A DNA stretch of 64,000 bases, from positions 1-64,000 of the forward strand of contig JANYCZ010000064.1 in assembly GCA_025360015.1 (NCBI GenBank), given 5' to 3'. How positions within the stretch are numbered: position 1 is the stretch's first letter; every line of letters begins with the position of its first letter. The position numbers were made by a program, and so were the translations under genes. The notes under the pieces were generated by a model. It made no database searches. It was not told where the DNA came from and saw only the letters and a list, made by a program, of their open reading frames with translations. Positions 31,700-41,605 of this stretch are shown here, one piece after another. The DNA comes from Verrucomicrobiota bacterium. Its GTDB lineage: Bacteria; Verrucomicrobiota; Verrucomicrobiia; Verrucomicrobiales; Verrucomicrobiaceae.

Positions 31700-33724
31700 A
31701 TGGCCCGCAATTACACGCTGCACAGCACGCACGAATCCAGCACCCGCATCGACTACAAGGCGGAGCTGAACGAGCAGCAATATGCGGCGGTGACGAGCCC
31801 GCCGGGGCAGGCGCTGGTCATCGCGGGCGCGGGCAGTGGCAAGACGCGCACGCTGACCTACCGTGTTGCCTGGCTGCTGGACAATGGCATCCAGCCGGAG
31901 TCGATCCTACTGCTCACCTTCACCAACAAAGCGGCACGGGAGATGCAGGAGCGTGTGCAGGCGCTCGTCACCTATGACGCCACCCGCATCTGGGGCGGCA
32001 CTTTCCATTCCATCGGCAACCGGCTGCTGCGCTACAACGCCGAGCGCCTGGGCTATCGCAAAGGCTTCTCCATCATGGACCGCGAGGATCAGAAAGACCT
32101 CATGGAGACTGTGCTCGGCAGCAGCGGCATCGACACCACCACCTACCGCTTTCCCAAAGCCGAAGTGCTTGGAGACATCTTCTCCCTGGCTGACAACACG
32201 CTCTGCGCTCTCAAGGAGATCATCCACACGCGCTACCCTTACTTTGAAGAAGTCGCCTCCGGCATTCTCAAGATGCGCACGCTTTATCAAGAGAAGAAGC
32301 GCGAGACGAACTGCATGGACTTCGACGACCTGCTGGCGCTCACCGTGCAGTTGCTTGAGGAAAACGAGGATCTGCTGGAGCGCTACCGCACTCAGTTCGA
32401 ATTCGTCCTCGTCGATGAGTATCAGGACACCAACAGCCTGCAGTGCCGCATGGTGGAGCTGCTCACCGGACCGCAGGGAAATCTCATGGTCGTGGGGGAT
32501 GACGCGCAGTCCATCTACTCCTGGCGCGGGGCAGATGTCTCCAACATCCTCGAATTCGACCAGCACTGGCCGAAGGCACGCGTGCATAAGATCGAGATCA
32601 ACTACCGCAGCGTGCCCGAGGTGCTGAACCTGGCCAATGCCGCCATCGCCATGAATCGCGGTCAGATCCCGAAGAATCTCCTGCCCGCGCGTGAGTCGAA
32701 GGGCGTGCTGCCCGCGCTCGTCGCACTCGACAGCTCCTCTGCGCAGGCCTCCTTCGTCGCGCAGCGCATCCTCGAACTACAGGATGAAGGCACGGAGCTC
32801 AATGACATCGCCGTGCTCTACCGCGCCCATTTCCATAGCATGGAAATCCAGATGGAGCTGACGCAGCGCGGCATCCCTTTCCAGATCACCAGCGGCCTGC
32901 GCTTTTTTGAGCAGGCGCATGTAAAGGATGTGGCGGCATTCATGAAGTTTGCCGTGAATCGCCAGGATGAGGTCAGTTTCATGCGGATGGTCCGCCTGGT
33001 CGAAGGCATCGGCAATGTCAGCGCCGCCAAGCTCTGGCAGGACTGGCTCAAGTCCGACGCCGCCAAGGCTGAGACGATGCCCTCCAGTTTCTCTGCGGTG
33101 CTCCTCCCGCTCAAGGTGCCAAAGAAGGCCAAGACCACCTGGGAGCAGTTTGCCTACACGCTCGACGAACTCATCGACAAAGAGGGCAAGGTCACCGCAC
33201 CAGCGCAGATGATCCGCAGCATCACCGACGGCGTGTATGAGGACTACATGAAGGCCAAGTTTAAAAACTACGAGCAGCGCCAGCAGGACCTCGAACAGCT
33301 CAGCAACTTCAGCGACCGCTTCACCGATCCCCTCGAATTCCTCAGCCAGCTTTCCCTGCTCAGCGGCGTGGACACCGACAACAACCCCGCCCAGCAGGCA
33401 CAGCAGCAGGACCGCGATGCCGTCACCCTTACCACCGGTCATCAGGCCAAAGGCTTGGAATGGAACGTCGTCTTCGCCGTCTGGCTGGCCGACGGCATGT
33501 TCCCCCACAAGCGCGCCATCGACGAAGGCGGCGACGCCGCCCTCGAAGAAGAACGCCGCCTCTTCTACGTCACCGTTACCCGCGCGAAAGACGAACTCTA
33601 CCTCACCTACCCCGTCATCAATCATCAGGCCCGAGACGGAGACATCATGATGCGTCCCTCACGTTTTATCACGGATCTGCCGAAGGACTTAGTCGAGGTG
33701 TGGAATGTGAAGAGCGGGTGGTAG
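31700..33724 (+). CDS. UvrD/PcrA/Rep-type superfamily 1A DNA helicase
   Basis: 674 residues from ATG 31700, the usual size for UvrD/PcrA/Rep. Motifs in order: Q motif LNEQQYAAV, Walker A GAGSGKTRTLTYR, Ia LTFTNKAAREMQERV, Walker B FVLVDEYQDTN, III GDDAQSIYSWRGAD, IV INYRSVPEVL, V TGHQAKGLEWNVVFAVWL, and VI EERRLFYVTVTRAKDELYL. The enzyme unwinds DNA 3' to 5' in repair or replication restart. Motif V begins TGH rather than the common TxH, a small variation. Which of uvrD, pcrA or rep it corresponds to cannot be decided without a tree. Confidence 0.93.
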   Translation: MARNYTLHSTHESSTRIDYKAELNEQQYAAVTSPPGQALVIAGAGSGKTRTLTYRVAWLLDNGIQPESILLLTFTNKAAREMQERVQALVTYDATRIWGGTFHSIGNRLLRYNAERLGYRKGFSIMDREDQKDLMETVLGSSGIDTTTYRFPKAEVLGDIFSLADNTLCALKEIIHTRYPYFEEVASGILKMRTLYQEKKRETNCMDFDDLLALTVQLLEENEDLLERYRTQFEFVLVDEYQDTNSLQCRMVELLTGPQGNLMVVGDDAQSIYSWRGADVSNILEFDQHWPKARVHKIEINYRSVPEVLNLANAAIAMNRGQIPKNLLPARESKGVLPALVALDSSSAQASFVAQRILELQDEGTELNDIAVLYRAHFHSMEIQMELTQRGIPFQITSGLRFFEQAHVKDVAAFMKFAVNRQDEVSFMRMVRLVEGIGNVSAAKLWQDWLKSDAAKAETMPSSFSAVLLPLKVPKKAKTTWEQFAYTLDELIDKEGKVTAPAQMIRSITDGVYEDYMKAKFKNYEQRQQDLEQLSNFSDRFTDPLEFLSQLSLLSGVDTDNNPAQQAQQQDRDAVTLTTGHQAKGLEWNVVFAVWLADGMFPHKRAIDEGGDAALEEERRLFYVTVTRAKDELYLTYPVINHQARDGDIMMRPSRFITDLPKDLVEVWNVKSGW

Positions 33725-33822
33725 GTAGAAGAAGCAGTCAGCCCCACCTACACCGAGGTGGCATCTCATGGAGACTCCTGCGACGGGAAGAGATGGCAAT
33801 GATGAAGATTTATCTCACCGGC

Positions 33823-34335
33823 TCAATCCATGATCTCAATCAGCTCCACCACGAAGTGCAGCGTCGCATTCGGCGGGATGCCGGAGCTTGGCTGGCCAGA
33901 GAGCCCGTAGCCGAGGTAGCCGGGGATTTCGAGTTCGATCATGCCGCCCTTGCCCACCTTTTGCAGTCCTTCGGTCCAGCCTTTGACGACTTGGTTGAGG
34001 CCAAAGACGATCGGCATGCCGCGAACGTAGGAGCTGTCAAAGACCCGGCCGTTGAAGAGCCAGCCGTGGTAGTTGACTTCCACCCGCTGCTGCGGCGTGG
34101 GCTTGGCACCAGTGCCTGCGCGCAGGATGCGGTACTTCAATCCTGATTCAGAGGCGGTGAAGGTTTTGGCAGCCTTCGCGTCGATCGCGCCCGCGCCTTC
34201 GGGAAGTTTCGGGAAAGGAACGTCTTCTTCCGCCCGGGTCAATCCGGAGGTGACGAGCATCAGTCCGAACAAGGCCAGAGTCAGCGGACGAAGTTGAATG
34301 AGGGGCAGACGAAGAGAGGAGCGAAAGGCGTTCAT
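33823..34335 (-). CDS. FKBP-type peptidyl-prolyl cis-trans isomerase, exported
   Basis: 170 residues from ATG 34335. A signal sequence (about 10-36, LTLALFGLMLVTSGLTRA) precedes a linker and a single FKBP domain (about 60-170): GLKYRILRAGTGAKPTPQQRVEVNYHGWLFNGRVFDSSYVRG, then FGLNQVVKGWTEGLQKVGKGGMIELEIP and LGYGLSG. The domain isomerises X-Pro bonds during protein folding in the periplasm. It converges with the helicase gene and stands alone. Confidence 0.93.
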   Translation of the reverse strand: MNAFRSSLRLPLIQLRPLTLALFGLMLVTSGLTRAEEDVPFPKLPEGAGAIDAKAAKTFTASESGLKYRILRAGTGAKPTPQQRVEVNYHGWLFNGRVFDSSYVRGMPIVFGLNQVVKGWTEGLQKVGKGGMIELEIPGYLGYGLSGQPSSGIPPNATLHFVVELIEIMD

Positions 34336-34473
34336 CGAGCAGAACTGAGCTGAGGGACCCCATTCGTCAAGCGTTTACAGATCCTATCGCAGCATTGAGC
34401 ACGTTCTCGACAAATAGGGGACGGTGGCGCAGCTCTGCTGGCAGATGCAGAGGACTGATCCTGCCTTATGCCA

Positions 34474-35076
34474 TCACAGCGACGCCGTGGTCGCAGCTGA
34501 CGCCGCCTCCACCTCGTCCACATACGGCTCACCGGTGAGTTTCTCGATCTTTTCGCGGTTTTCCTTCTCGCTGAGCGGCGGCTTTTCCTCGCCATCTTTA
34601 ATGGCTGGGCCATGCCAGGTCACGTGCCAGTCCATCCGCTTCCAGCCACCGTCCACCCGCTTGAAGGTGTAGTGCAGTTTCGGCTTCCGGAAGCCAAACC
34701 CATCATCAATCGGGCCGATGGTCATCTCGATCTTGAGGGGCTGCGTGTCGGCGATTTGCTTGATTTCAATAGGCGTCTGAGACCTGTCGCCTTTGAGCAG
34801 GAAGTGATCCTCCTTTTCCTCGGTCAGTCCGTCACGATGAAAGGCGTTGATGGACCAGTCATAGGCGGGAAAGGTCTGGGCGATTTCCCACATGGTGGGC
34901 TCCTTCTCTTCGGGCAGCTTCACCACGTCCTCGATGATCTTTTCAGCCATGGCAGGCCGCTTGACGGTGAGAAAGCGCTCTTCCCTGCCTCTTTGCGCCC
35001 GTTGGGCAGGCGTCTCGCAGCCTGGAAGGGCGGGCATCAAACATAGGGCGATAAAAAGGGCGATCCGGGGATTCAT
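34474..35076 (-). CDS. lipoprotein of unknown function
   Basis: 200 residues from ATG 35076. A short signal ends in the lipobox LPGC (Cys20), so the mature protein is lipid-anchored. The remainder is mixed alpha/beta and strongly charged, with no cysteine. A TFPAYDWSINAFHRDGL region near residue 68 and a DGGWKRMDWHVTWHGPA segment near 140 are the most distinctive parts. I do not recognise a family. It is separated by 138 bp from the FKBP gene on the same strand. Confidence 0.75.
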   Translation of the reverse strand: MNPRIALFIALCLMPALPGCETPAQRAQRGREERFLTVKRPAMAEKIIEDVVKLPEEKEPTMWEIAQTFPAYDWSINAFHRDGLTEEKEDHFLLKGDRSQTPIEIKQIADTQPLKIEMTIGPIDDGFGFRKPKLHYTFKRVDGGWKRMDWHVTWHGPAIKDGEEKPPLSEKENREKIEKLTGEPYVDEVEAASAATTASL

Positions 35077-35277
35077 GCGAGGTACTGACTGTGTGCTCTG
35101 ACACAGAAGGATGTAGGCCAGCTTTGCGAGTATAAAAGGGTGAAATCTTTCTCACACGCAGAGATTATCGACAGTTCGCATCCCCCCCACCCTAAAGGAT
35201 TCGGAAAAGAACTGAAACTTCCGTTCGGCCTCTTCGTTTAACCCGCCATCGAGCCGGACCACCGGACGATTCCACCC

Positions 35278-37356
35278 ATGAAAACGCCAACGCGCCTTTT
35301 TCTCCCCCTTGCCTGCGCACTGCTCGTCACCAGCCTTCAGGCTGACAATGAGGTCTATCGCACTTGGACCGATGCCCAGGGTCGCAAGCTGGAGGCGACC
35401 TTCCGAGGCATCGAAAACGGCAATGTCTTCCTCCAGGTTCGCAATGGTTACGTCTATCGCCTCCCCATCGACAAGCTCTCCGCTGTCGATCAGGAGGCCG
35501 CCAAAACCCTCAAGCCCCAGGGGCTCGGCATTCCCTCTGACCCCAATCTGGCCCAGGCCGCCGCGCAGATCGACATGCTCGTCGAAGCCGGACTGAAGAA
35601 AGCCGAGCAGAAGCCCAATCCGCTCGCCTCGGATGAGCAGTTCGTCCGCCGCGTCTTTTTGGATCTCGCGGGCCGCATCCCCACCCGTGAGGAAACGCTG
35701 CAGTTCATCAATGACCCGAGTGTTTCAAAGCGTGCGAAGGTGATCGACCGGCTGCTGAACTCCGAAGGCTACCGCAGCCACCTGTTCAACTACTTTGCCG
35801 ACATGCTGCGCATGGCGGATGTGGCGCAGAAGGCACGTTTCTACACCTATCAGGACTGGTTGAAGGGGCAGCTCTCCGACAATGTGCCATGGAACAAGAT
35901 CGTGTACTCCATGATGACCGCCGACGGCAAGCTGCTGGAAAACGGTGCCACCGGCTACCTCCTGCGCGATGCCGGCATGCGGCTGGACAATCTCAGCCTC
36001 ACGCTCAGCACCTTCATCGGGGCCAACGTCTCCTGCGCCCAGTGCCATGACCATCCCTTTGCCGACTGGACGCAGCGCCAGTTTTTTGAAATGGCGTCTT
36101 TTTTTGGTGCCACAGAAACCTACGGAGCCAAAGGCAACGGCGGTGGCATGCAGGGCATGCGCAAGGTGCTGGCCTCTTTGGGAGACAAAAAGCTGCAGCA
36201 GCAGGCCAAAAACCTTATGCGCGTCAACGGACTGAAAGTCGAGGACACCAGCGAAAACGATTTGAAGCTGCCGGATGATTACAAATATTCGGATGCCAAA
36301 CCCGGGGAGCATGTGGCCCCCAAACTCATCACCTGGAGTGACGACAAAGCAAAAAAAGCTTATCAAGGCATGCAGGCTCCCAAGCATGATGAGCAACTGC
36401 GCAATCAGTTCGCCAAATGGATGACCTCACCCGACAACCCGCGCTTTGCCATGACCATCGCCAACCGCTTGTGGAAGCACATCTTTGGCATCGGCGTCAA
36501 GGAGCCTGTCACGGATCTCGATGACCCGAAAGCCAGCGTGAATCCGGAGCTGCTGCACCATCTGGCCTCTGAAATGGTGCGGCTCAAATTTGACCTCAAG
36601 CAGTTCCTGCGCGTGCTGTGCAACACCCAGACTTATCAGCGTGAGGCCACCAGCCACGAACTGGCCGACAACACCCCCTATCTCTTTCCCGGCCCGATCC
36701 TTCGCCGCATGACCTCCGAACAGGCCTGGGACTCCTGCGCCACCCTCGTCGTGGGTGCCGATGTGGACAAATTCAAAGCCCATCGCGGTGCCACTTACGC
36801 CAAGGCCATGAACGTCGATTTCAGCGGCGGTGCCTCGCCCGATGTCGTCAAGAGCCAGATCGAAAACGCCGTGGCCAGCATGCGCCAGTTTGGCGGCGGT
36901 GGCGGCAACCCCAAGAACAATGCGAAGAAGAAGCGAGCGATGGGCCAGGAAGAAGACCTCACACTGGCACCGCCGGTGCGCAACGGCATGGTTCTCGCCC
37001 GCGCCTCCGAACTGCCGCAGCCGGAAAAGGACCAGCATTTCCTCCGCATGTTTGGCCAGAGTGACCGCCAGATCGCCGACAGTGAAAGCGAGGAGGGCAG
37101 CATCCCGCAGGTGCTCATGCTCATGAATGGGGAGGCCCAGCGCGTCATCGGCCAGAACGACTCTCTCGTAGTGCAGACAGCCAGCGCGCAAAAGACGCCC
37201 GAGCAGCAGGTAGAAAGCCTCTACCTCAGCTTTTTCAGCCGCAAACCCAAGCCCGACGAACTCGGCAACGCCGTCGCTGGACTCGGTAACGGTCTCACCA
37301 TGCGCGATCTGACCTGGGTGCTCTTCAATACCCGTGAATTCATCTTCGTGGAATAA
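35278..37356 (+). CDS. DUF1549/DUF1553 PVC-type exported protein with N-terminal SHD1-like domain
   Basis: 692 residues with a signal peptide (cut after about residue 22). Residues about 25-80 (RTWTDAQGRKLEATFRGIENGNVFLQVRNG) resemble the SLA1 homology-1 fold seen in PVC proteins. DUF1549 follows (FVRRVFLDLAGRIPTREETLQF), with the paired cysteines of GANVSCAQCHDHPF. DUF1553 occupies the C-terminal half (NPRFAMTIANRLWKHIFGIG). CAQCH is a CxxCH motif, so covalent haem is possible. The function of the family is unknown. It is nearly always next to a DUF1501 gene, and here one follows after 19 bp. Confidence 0.92.
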   Translation: MKTPTRLFLPLACALLVTSLQADNEVYRTWTDAQGRKLEATFRGIENGNVFLQVRNGYVYRLPIDKLSAVDQEAAKTLKPQGLGIPSDPNLAQAAAQIDMLVEAGLKKAEQKPNPLASDEQFVRRVFLDLAGRIPTREETLQFINDPSVSKRAKVIDRLLNSEGYRSHLFNYFADMLRMADVAQKARFYTYQDWLKGQLSDNVPWNKIVYSMMTADGKLLENGATGYLLRDAGMRLDNLSLTLSTFIGANVSCAQCHDHPFADWTQRQFFEMASFFGATETYGAKGNGGGMQGMRKVLASLGDKKLQQQAKNLMRVNGLKVEDTSENDLKLPDDYKYSDAKPGEHVAPKLITWSDDKAKKAYQGMQAPKHDEQLRNQFAKWMTSPDNPRFAMTIANRLWKHIFGIGVKEPVTDLDDPKASVNPELLHHLASEMVRLKFDLKQFLRVLCNTQTYQREATSHELADNTPYLFPGPILRRMTSEQAWDSCATLVVGADVDKFKAHRGATYAKAMNVDFSGGASPDVVKSQIENAVASMRQFGGGGGNPKNNAKKKRAMGQEEDLTLAPPVRNGMVLARASELPQPEKDQHFLRMFGQSDRQIADSESEEGSIPQVLMLMNGEAQRVIGQNDSLVVQTASAQKTPEQQVESLYLSFFSRKPKPDELGNAVAGLGNGLTMRDLTWVLFNTREFIFVE

Positions 37357-37375
37357 TCATTCATCCTTCACTGCC

Positions 37376-38665
37376 ATGAATCTTCACAACCAGCTCGATC
37401 CCATCACCCGTCGTGCGTTTTGCGAGCGCTGGGCCAGCGCCGCTCTCGGCGTCACCGTCATGCACGGCCTCGGCGGCAATGCGTTTGCAGCAGAAGCAAC
37501 CAAAACTGCCGCGCCTTCCGGTCCCGGCTTTGGCAAGGCGAAGAATGTCATCTTCCTCCAGATGATCGGTGGCATGACCCACATTGACACGCTGGACCCC
37601 AAGGATGGTCCGACTCAAGGCCCGAAGGCCCCGATCAAAACCAAGGCGGATTTTCAATTGGGCGGAACGATGGAAAACCTGGCCAAGCACGCGGACAAGA
37701 TCAGCATCATCCGCAGCATGACCTCCAAAACAGGGGTGCATGCCGCCGGGCAGTACGTCATCCGCACCGGCTACGAGCAGCGCGGCACCATCAAGCATCC
37801 CAATATCGGGGCCTGGGCGCAGCATTTCAAAGGCTCCAGCCACAAGACGCTGCCCTCCAGCGTTTGCGTGAACCGCCAGCCGCAGAATGGCAACGGCTTC
37901 TTCCCCTCCAGCTTTTCCCCGCTGCCCATTCTCGATCCGGATTCCGGACTGCAGTACGCCAAGAGCGAAGCCAGCCCGGAGCAGATGATCAAGCGCCTTG
38001 TCATGCTGGAGCAGCTAGATGCCGGATTTCGTGATCGCTTCCAAACCTCGGAAGTGAAGAGCTACACGCAGTTCTACGACAAGACGATCAGCATCATGTC
38101 CAGCACAGACCTCGAAGCTTTCCACCTGGATGACGAACCGGCTGCTCTGAAGGAAAAGTACGGCAAGGGCAAATTCGGCCAGGGCTGCCTGCTGGCACGC
38201 CGTCTGGTGGAAAAAGGCATCCGCTACATCGAGGTCGCCAAAGGCGGCTGGGACATGCACAACAGCATCGACGACGGCCTTGACGAGCACGGTGCCGAAC
38301 TCGACCAGGCGCTTGCCGCGTTGCTGGAAGATCTCAAGGAACGCGGCCTGCTCGAAAGCACACTCGTCGTTCTTTGCTCGGAATTTGGCCGTGGTCCCAA
38401 AATCAACGGCAACGGCGGGCGCGACCATCATCCCAAGGTCTTCTCCACCCTGCTCGCCGGGGGCGGTGTCAAAGGCGGCTTCATCTATGGCTCAAGCGAC
38501 AAAGAGGGCATGGCGGTGGCCGATAAGCAGGTCAGTCCGCAGGATTTCCTTTCCACCATCGGCTGGAGTCTCGGCCTGCCCATCGACGAAGTCGTCATGT
38601 CACCCAGCAACCGCCCCTTCACCGTCGGTGACAAAGGCAAGGCGGTGATGGACGTGTTCGCGTAG
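37376..38665 (+). CDS. DUF1501 family protein (alkaline-phosphatase/sulfatase fold), Tat-type export
   Basis: 429 residues from ATG 37376. The N-terminus TRRAFCERWASAALGVTVM fits a twin-arginine signal. The body shows the DUF1501 pattern: KNVIFLQMIGGMTHIDTLDPK, then GVHAAGQYVIRTGY, then GWDMHNSIDDGLDEHGAELD, then LCSEFGRGPKINGNGGRDHHPKVFSTLLAGGGVKGG. The Asp/His-rich motifs correspond to the metal-site positions of the alkaline phosphatase superfamily. It almost certainly forms a two-gene unit with the preceding DUF1549/DUF1553 gene. The substrate is unknown. Confidence 0.93.
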   Translation: MNLHNQLDPITRRAFCERWASAALGVTVMHGLGGNAFAAEATKTAAPSGPGFGKAKNVIFLQMIGGMTHIDTLDPKDGPTQGPKAPIKTKADFQLGGTMENLAKHADKISIIRSMTSKTGVHAAGQYVIRTGYEQRGTIKHPNIGAWAQHFKGSSHKTLPSSVCVNRQPQNGNGFFPSSFSPLPILDPDSGLQYAKSEASPEQMIKRLVMLEQLDAGFRDRFQTSEVKSYTQFYDKTISIMSSTDLEAFHLDDEPAALKEKYGKGKFGQGCLLARRLVEKGIRYIEVAKGGWDMHNSIDDGLDEHGAELDQALAALLEDLKERGLLESTLVVLCSEFGRGPKINGNGGRDHHPKVFSTLLAGGGVKGGFIYGSSDKEGMAVADKQVSPQDFLSTIGWSLGLPIDEVVMSPSNRPFTVGDKGKAVMDVFA

Positions 38666-38677
38666 CGCCCAAGGGAA

Positions 38678-38750
38678 AGTACTGTTGAGCTTCAGCTCGC
38701 TCTGGTAAACGCACCTCTGCTTCCAGAGTGAGCTAAAGCTCATCAGTACT
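38678..38750. repeat. dispersed hairpin repeat (family A), copy 1
   Basis: A 28-base imperfect inverted repeat with arms at 38678-38705 and 38723-38750, three mismatches and a 17-base loop. The arm starts AGTACTG and contains GAGCTTYAGCTC. A related copy lies at 58433-58498 and a more distant one inside a gene at 51669-51731. It fills most of the 154 bases between the DUF1501 and Gfo/Idh/MocA genes and could terminate or stabilise transcripts. Confidence 0.75.
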
Positions 38751-38819
38751 GTCTTTCCTTCGCAAGCCTTTCGAAGGTCTGGCGTTATTTGCTCCCGCAT
38801 GCTTTCATCGCGCCCGACC

Positions 38820-40130
38820 ATGACCTCCCGCCGCCATTTTCTTTCCGCCAGCAGCGCCGCGTTTGCCGCTTCCTCATTTCACATCTTCGGTGCTGATCCA
38901 GCAAAGAAGTATCGCACAGCATTGATCGGGTCCGGCTGGTGGGGGATGAACATCTTGAAGGAGGCACTGGCCTCCGGCCGCATCAAGGTCTGCGCCTTGT
39001 GCGATGTGCATGAAGATGTGGCTTCGAATGCGGGTGACACCGTGAACGGCATCTCGGGAGACGATCCAAAGCTCTACAAGGACTACCGCGAGCTGCTGGA
39101 CAAAGAAAAGCCGGAGATCGTCATCATCGCCACGCCTGACCACTGGCATGCGCTGCAGGCCATCGCCGCCTGCAAAGCGGGGGCTCATATCTATCTCGAA
39201 AAACCCACGGGACATACCATCAACGAAAGCAAGGCCATAGTGACTGCCGCCCGCGCGGCTGGCGTCGTCGTTCAGGTGGGCCTGCACCGCCGCATTGGCC
39301 CGCACCACGTCGAAGCGATGAATTTTCTCAAATCCGGTGCCGTGGGCAAGGTCGGCATGGTGCGCGCCTTTGCCGACAGCAAGGGCGGCCCCGAGCAGCC
39401 GAAGCCGAACAGCCAGGTACCCGAGGGCATGGACTGGGACATGTGGTGCGGTCCGGCCCCGATGCGCCCCTTCAACACCAAGCTGCACCCCGGCGGCTGG
39501 CGCCATTTCCTCGACTACGCCAACGGCACCATGGCCGACTGGGGCGTGCACTGGCTGGACCAGGTCATGCTCTGGAGCGGTGAGAAGGGACCCAAGAAAA
39601 TCTTTTGCACCGGCGGGCGTCCCATTGCAGGCCCTGCTGTACTTAATGACAAGGAACAGACCACCGACGCGCCGGACCATCAGGTGGCCACGTTCGAGTT
39701 TGAGCAGTTCACCGCCGTGTGGGAGCACCGCAAATTTGGCGACAACAACAACGAGAAGCACAAAATCGGCTGCTACTTCTACGGTGAAAAAGGCGTGCTG
39801 CACATCGGCTGGCGCGACGGCTGGACCTTCTACCCGGTGAACACCAAGGACGGTGAGAAGCACGGCAACCACCAGCTTCAGGAGCCCGACGGCCACAACA
39901 TCGCCCTGCTCTGGGCCGACTTCATCGACGCCATCGAGAAGAAAAAGCAGCCCGTCGCCGACATCGAAAGCGCCCACCGCTCCACCTGCCTGCCTCTGCT
40001 CGGCATGCTCAGCTACAAAGCGGGACGCAGCATCCAGTGGGACCCGGAAAAAGAGCTCATCATCGGGGACGCGGAAGCCAGCAAACTCATGCAGCGTGAG
40101 TACCGCAAGCCGTGGGCTTACCCGGTTTGA
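38820..40130 (+). CDS. Gfo/Idh/MocA family oxidoreductase, Tat-exported
   Basis: 436 residues from ATG 38820. The Tat signal is SRRHFLSASSAAFAASSFHIFGA. The Rossmann part starts KKYRTALIGSGWWGMNILKEAL and includes IVIIATPDHWHALQAIAACKAGAHIYLEKPTGHTINE, the EKP motif carrying the conserved Lys. The C-terminal half holds the usual beta-sheet domain. The family oxidises or reduces sugars and related compounds with a bound NAD(P). Exported members are common in PVC bacteria and probably carry their cofactor through the Tat system. The substrate cannot be read. Confidence 0.93.
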   Translation: MTSRRHFLSASSAAFAASSFHIFGADPAKKYRTALIGSGWWGMNILKEALASGRIKVCALCDVHEDVASNAGDTVNGISGDDPKLYKDYRELLDKEKPEIVIIATPDHWHALQAIAACKAGAHIYLEKPTGHTINESKAIVTAARAAGVVVQVGLHRRIGPHHVEAMNFLKSGAVGKVGMVRAFADSKGGPEQPKPNSQVPEGMDWDMWCGPAPMRPFNTKLHPGGWRHFLDYANGTMADWGVHWLDQVMLWSGEKGPKKIFCTGGRPIAGPAVLNDKEQTTDAPDHQVATFEFEQFTAVWEHRKFGDNNNEKHKIGCYFYGEKGVLHIGWRDGWTFYPVNTKDGEKHGNHQLQEPDGHNIALLWADFIDAIEKKKQPVADIESAHRSTCLPLLGMLSYKAGRSIQWDPEKELIIGDAEASKLMQREYRKPWAYPV

Positions 40131-40166
40131 ATAAGATGATGGCCCGCTGGGTGAGCCAGGCCTTGT

Positions 40167-41417
40167 TCAATGAACATGTTCCATTAGTACTACGCGAAAA
40201 CCTTGATGGCTGTAACGAGAGTCTGGCGGCGCTTTTCCGCGAAACGAGGATGCAGTGTGCTCTTTCGTATCATTGTTCCATGACCCTCCGCGCAGGAATC
40301 GTTCGGCCTGATCCCCATTGTACCATTCTTCGCACCACTCCCACACATTACCGCCGAGATCATAGAGCCCTGATTTGTTGGGCCTGAAGGTCATCACGGG
40401 GGATGTGGTGATAAAACCATCGCTGTATCCCTCGATGAAACCGCGAGTGGGAAATCTCTCCTTCCAGACCATGTCGGCGTAATTCCCGTCCTGGTTGTTT
40501 CTCACGGGCGGGTAGTCCCCTTCCCATGGAAAGTGCTCCTTTTGATAAGTCCGGCGAAATTCCGGAGTGGTATCCCCTGCCCAGACCTCCATATCACCAA
40601 TCCCGACAGCGTAGCTCCACTCTTTGTCCGTGGGCAGACGGTAGACCCGGCCTTCTTTTTTGCCAAGCCATCGGCAAAACTCTTTTGCATCAGCCCAGTT
40701 CACAGCGACTACCGGATGATCATCTTGATTACCGATGGGAACACCGTCCTTTTGCTGGGCTGACCACTCCGCATTTACATTTGGAACTTCTTTGGCATAA
40801 GCGGCATAGTCCTGGCGCCGTGTCTCGTGAATGCAGAAGAGAACTTGGGTGCCGGAAACTTTGACAAATTTCATGCCGAGACTGTTGGTGAACGCCTTTC
40901 CAATTCGGGCGTTCGTCACCGTTGTTTCCAATCCTTTGCGATATTGCATGACCTCTTTGGCCTCCTCCACGCGATCGGTCTTGGTCAGGGTGCTCTCCAG
41001 AGCCTGCAAATTGATGGTGTAGGCTGCGAGCAGGCCGGCTTGTGCAGCACTGCGCTGCTGGGAGAGTTTTCCAACTTCTGAACGGTAAACGGCACGAAGT
41101 TTCTTCAGCGGTGCTGGTGTCGCTTCATCATCTCCCTCAGGGGGGCTTTCGTTGTTCGCGATGAGTTTTTTCTCCTCTTCAATCGCGATCACCTCCGGCA
41201 GTCGGCCCGCTTTTTTGGCCTCCTCTTCGGCACTGGTGAGCGCAATGAGAAATTTGGCGCTTAGTCCCTCCATTCCTTTGTCATACGGACTGCTGACCCG
41301 TTCGGCTACTAGGAAAGCATACTGCTGCTGCAACTGGATCAGTTCCTTGGGAGATGCAGCATCAGCGATGGCACCAGTCGCGACAAACAATAGAACTAGG
41401 AGAAGATCACGGAACAT
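40167..41417 (-). CDS. SUMF1/formylglycine-generating-enzyme-like protein, lacking the FGE cysteines
   Basis: 416 residues. A signal peptide (about 1-20) is followed by a mostly helical region (about 22-165) and the SUMF1 fold (about 178-410): SLGMKFVKVSGTQVLFCIHETRRQDYAAY, then HPVVAVNWADAKEFCRWLGKKEGRVYRLPTDKEW, then GLYDLGGNVWEWCEEWY and RFLRGGSWNND. True FGE maturases have two catalytic cysteines just after RGGS; none is present here (SWNNDTKEHTASSFRG). It is therefore more likely a binding or otherwise repurposed member. It diverges from ppc across 188 bp. Confidence 0.88.
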   Translation of the reverse strand: MFRDLLLVLLFVATGAIADAASPKELIQLQQQYAFLVAERVSSPYDKGMEGLSAKFLIALTSAEEEAKKAGRLPEVIAIEEEKKLIANNESPPEGDDEATPAPLKKLRAVYRSEVGKLSQQRSAAQAGLLAAYTINLQALESTLTKTDRVEEAKEVMQYRKGLETTVTNARIGKAFTNSLGMKFVKVSGTQVLFCIHETRRQDYAAYAKEVPNVNAEWSAQQKDGVPIGNQDDHPVVAVNWADAKEFCRWLGKKEGRVYRLPTDKEWSYAVGIGDMEVWAGDTTPEFRRTYQKEHFPWEGDYPPVRNNQDGNYADMVWKERFPTRGFIEGYSDGFITTSPVMTFRPNKSGLYDLGGNVWEWCEEWYNGDQAERFLRGGSWNNDTKEHTASSFRGKAPPDSRYSHQGFRVVLMEHVH

Positions 41418-41605
41418 TGTGGCGGTTGATTTCGCCGACGATGTGCCAGTTTTGGAAAATCGCCACTATTTCATCTGGCTGCCATTTCTATTGGCCAGAA
41501 TCCCCCTTCCAGACGGATTGCCGCTTGATCTTTTCCTCATCCTTCTGCATTCGGCATTGCCAATTAGGCATCCTTCCTGCTTTGCCTCCTCAGCACCATC
41601 CAGCC

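Noticed and set aside
32777..33625. Minus-strand open frame inside the helicase gene
   Set aside because: Antisense to intact helicase motifs; the product is Val/Gly/Leu-rich with no domain.
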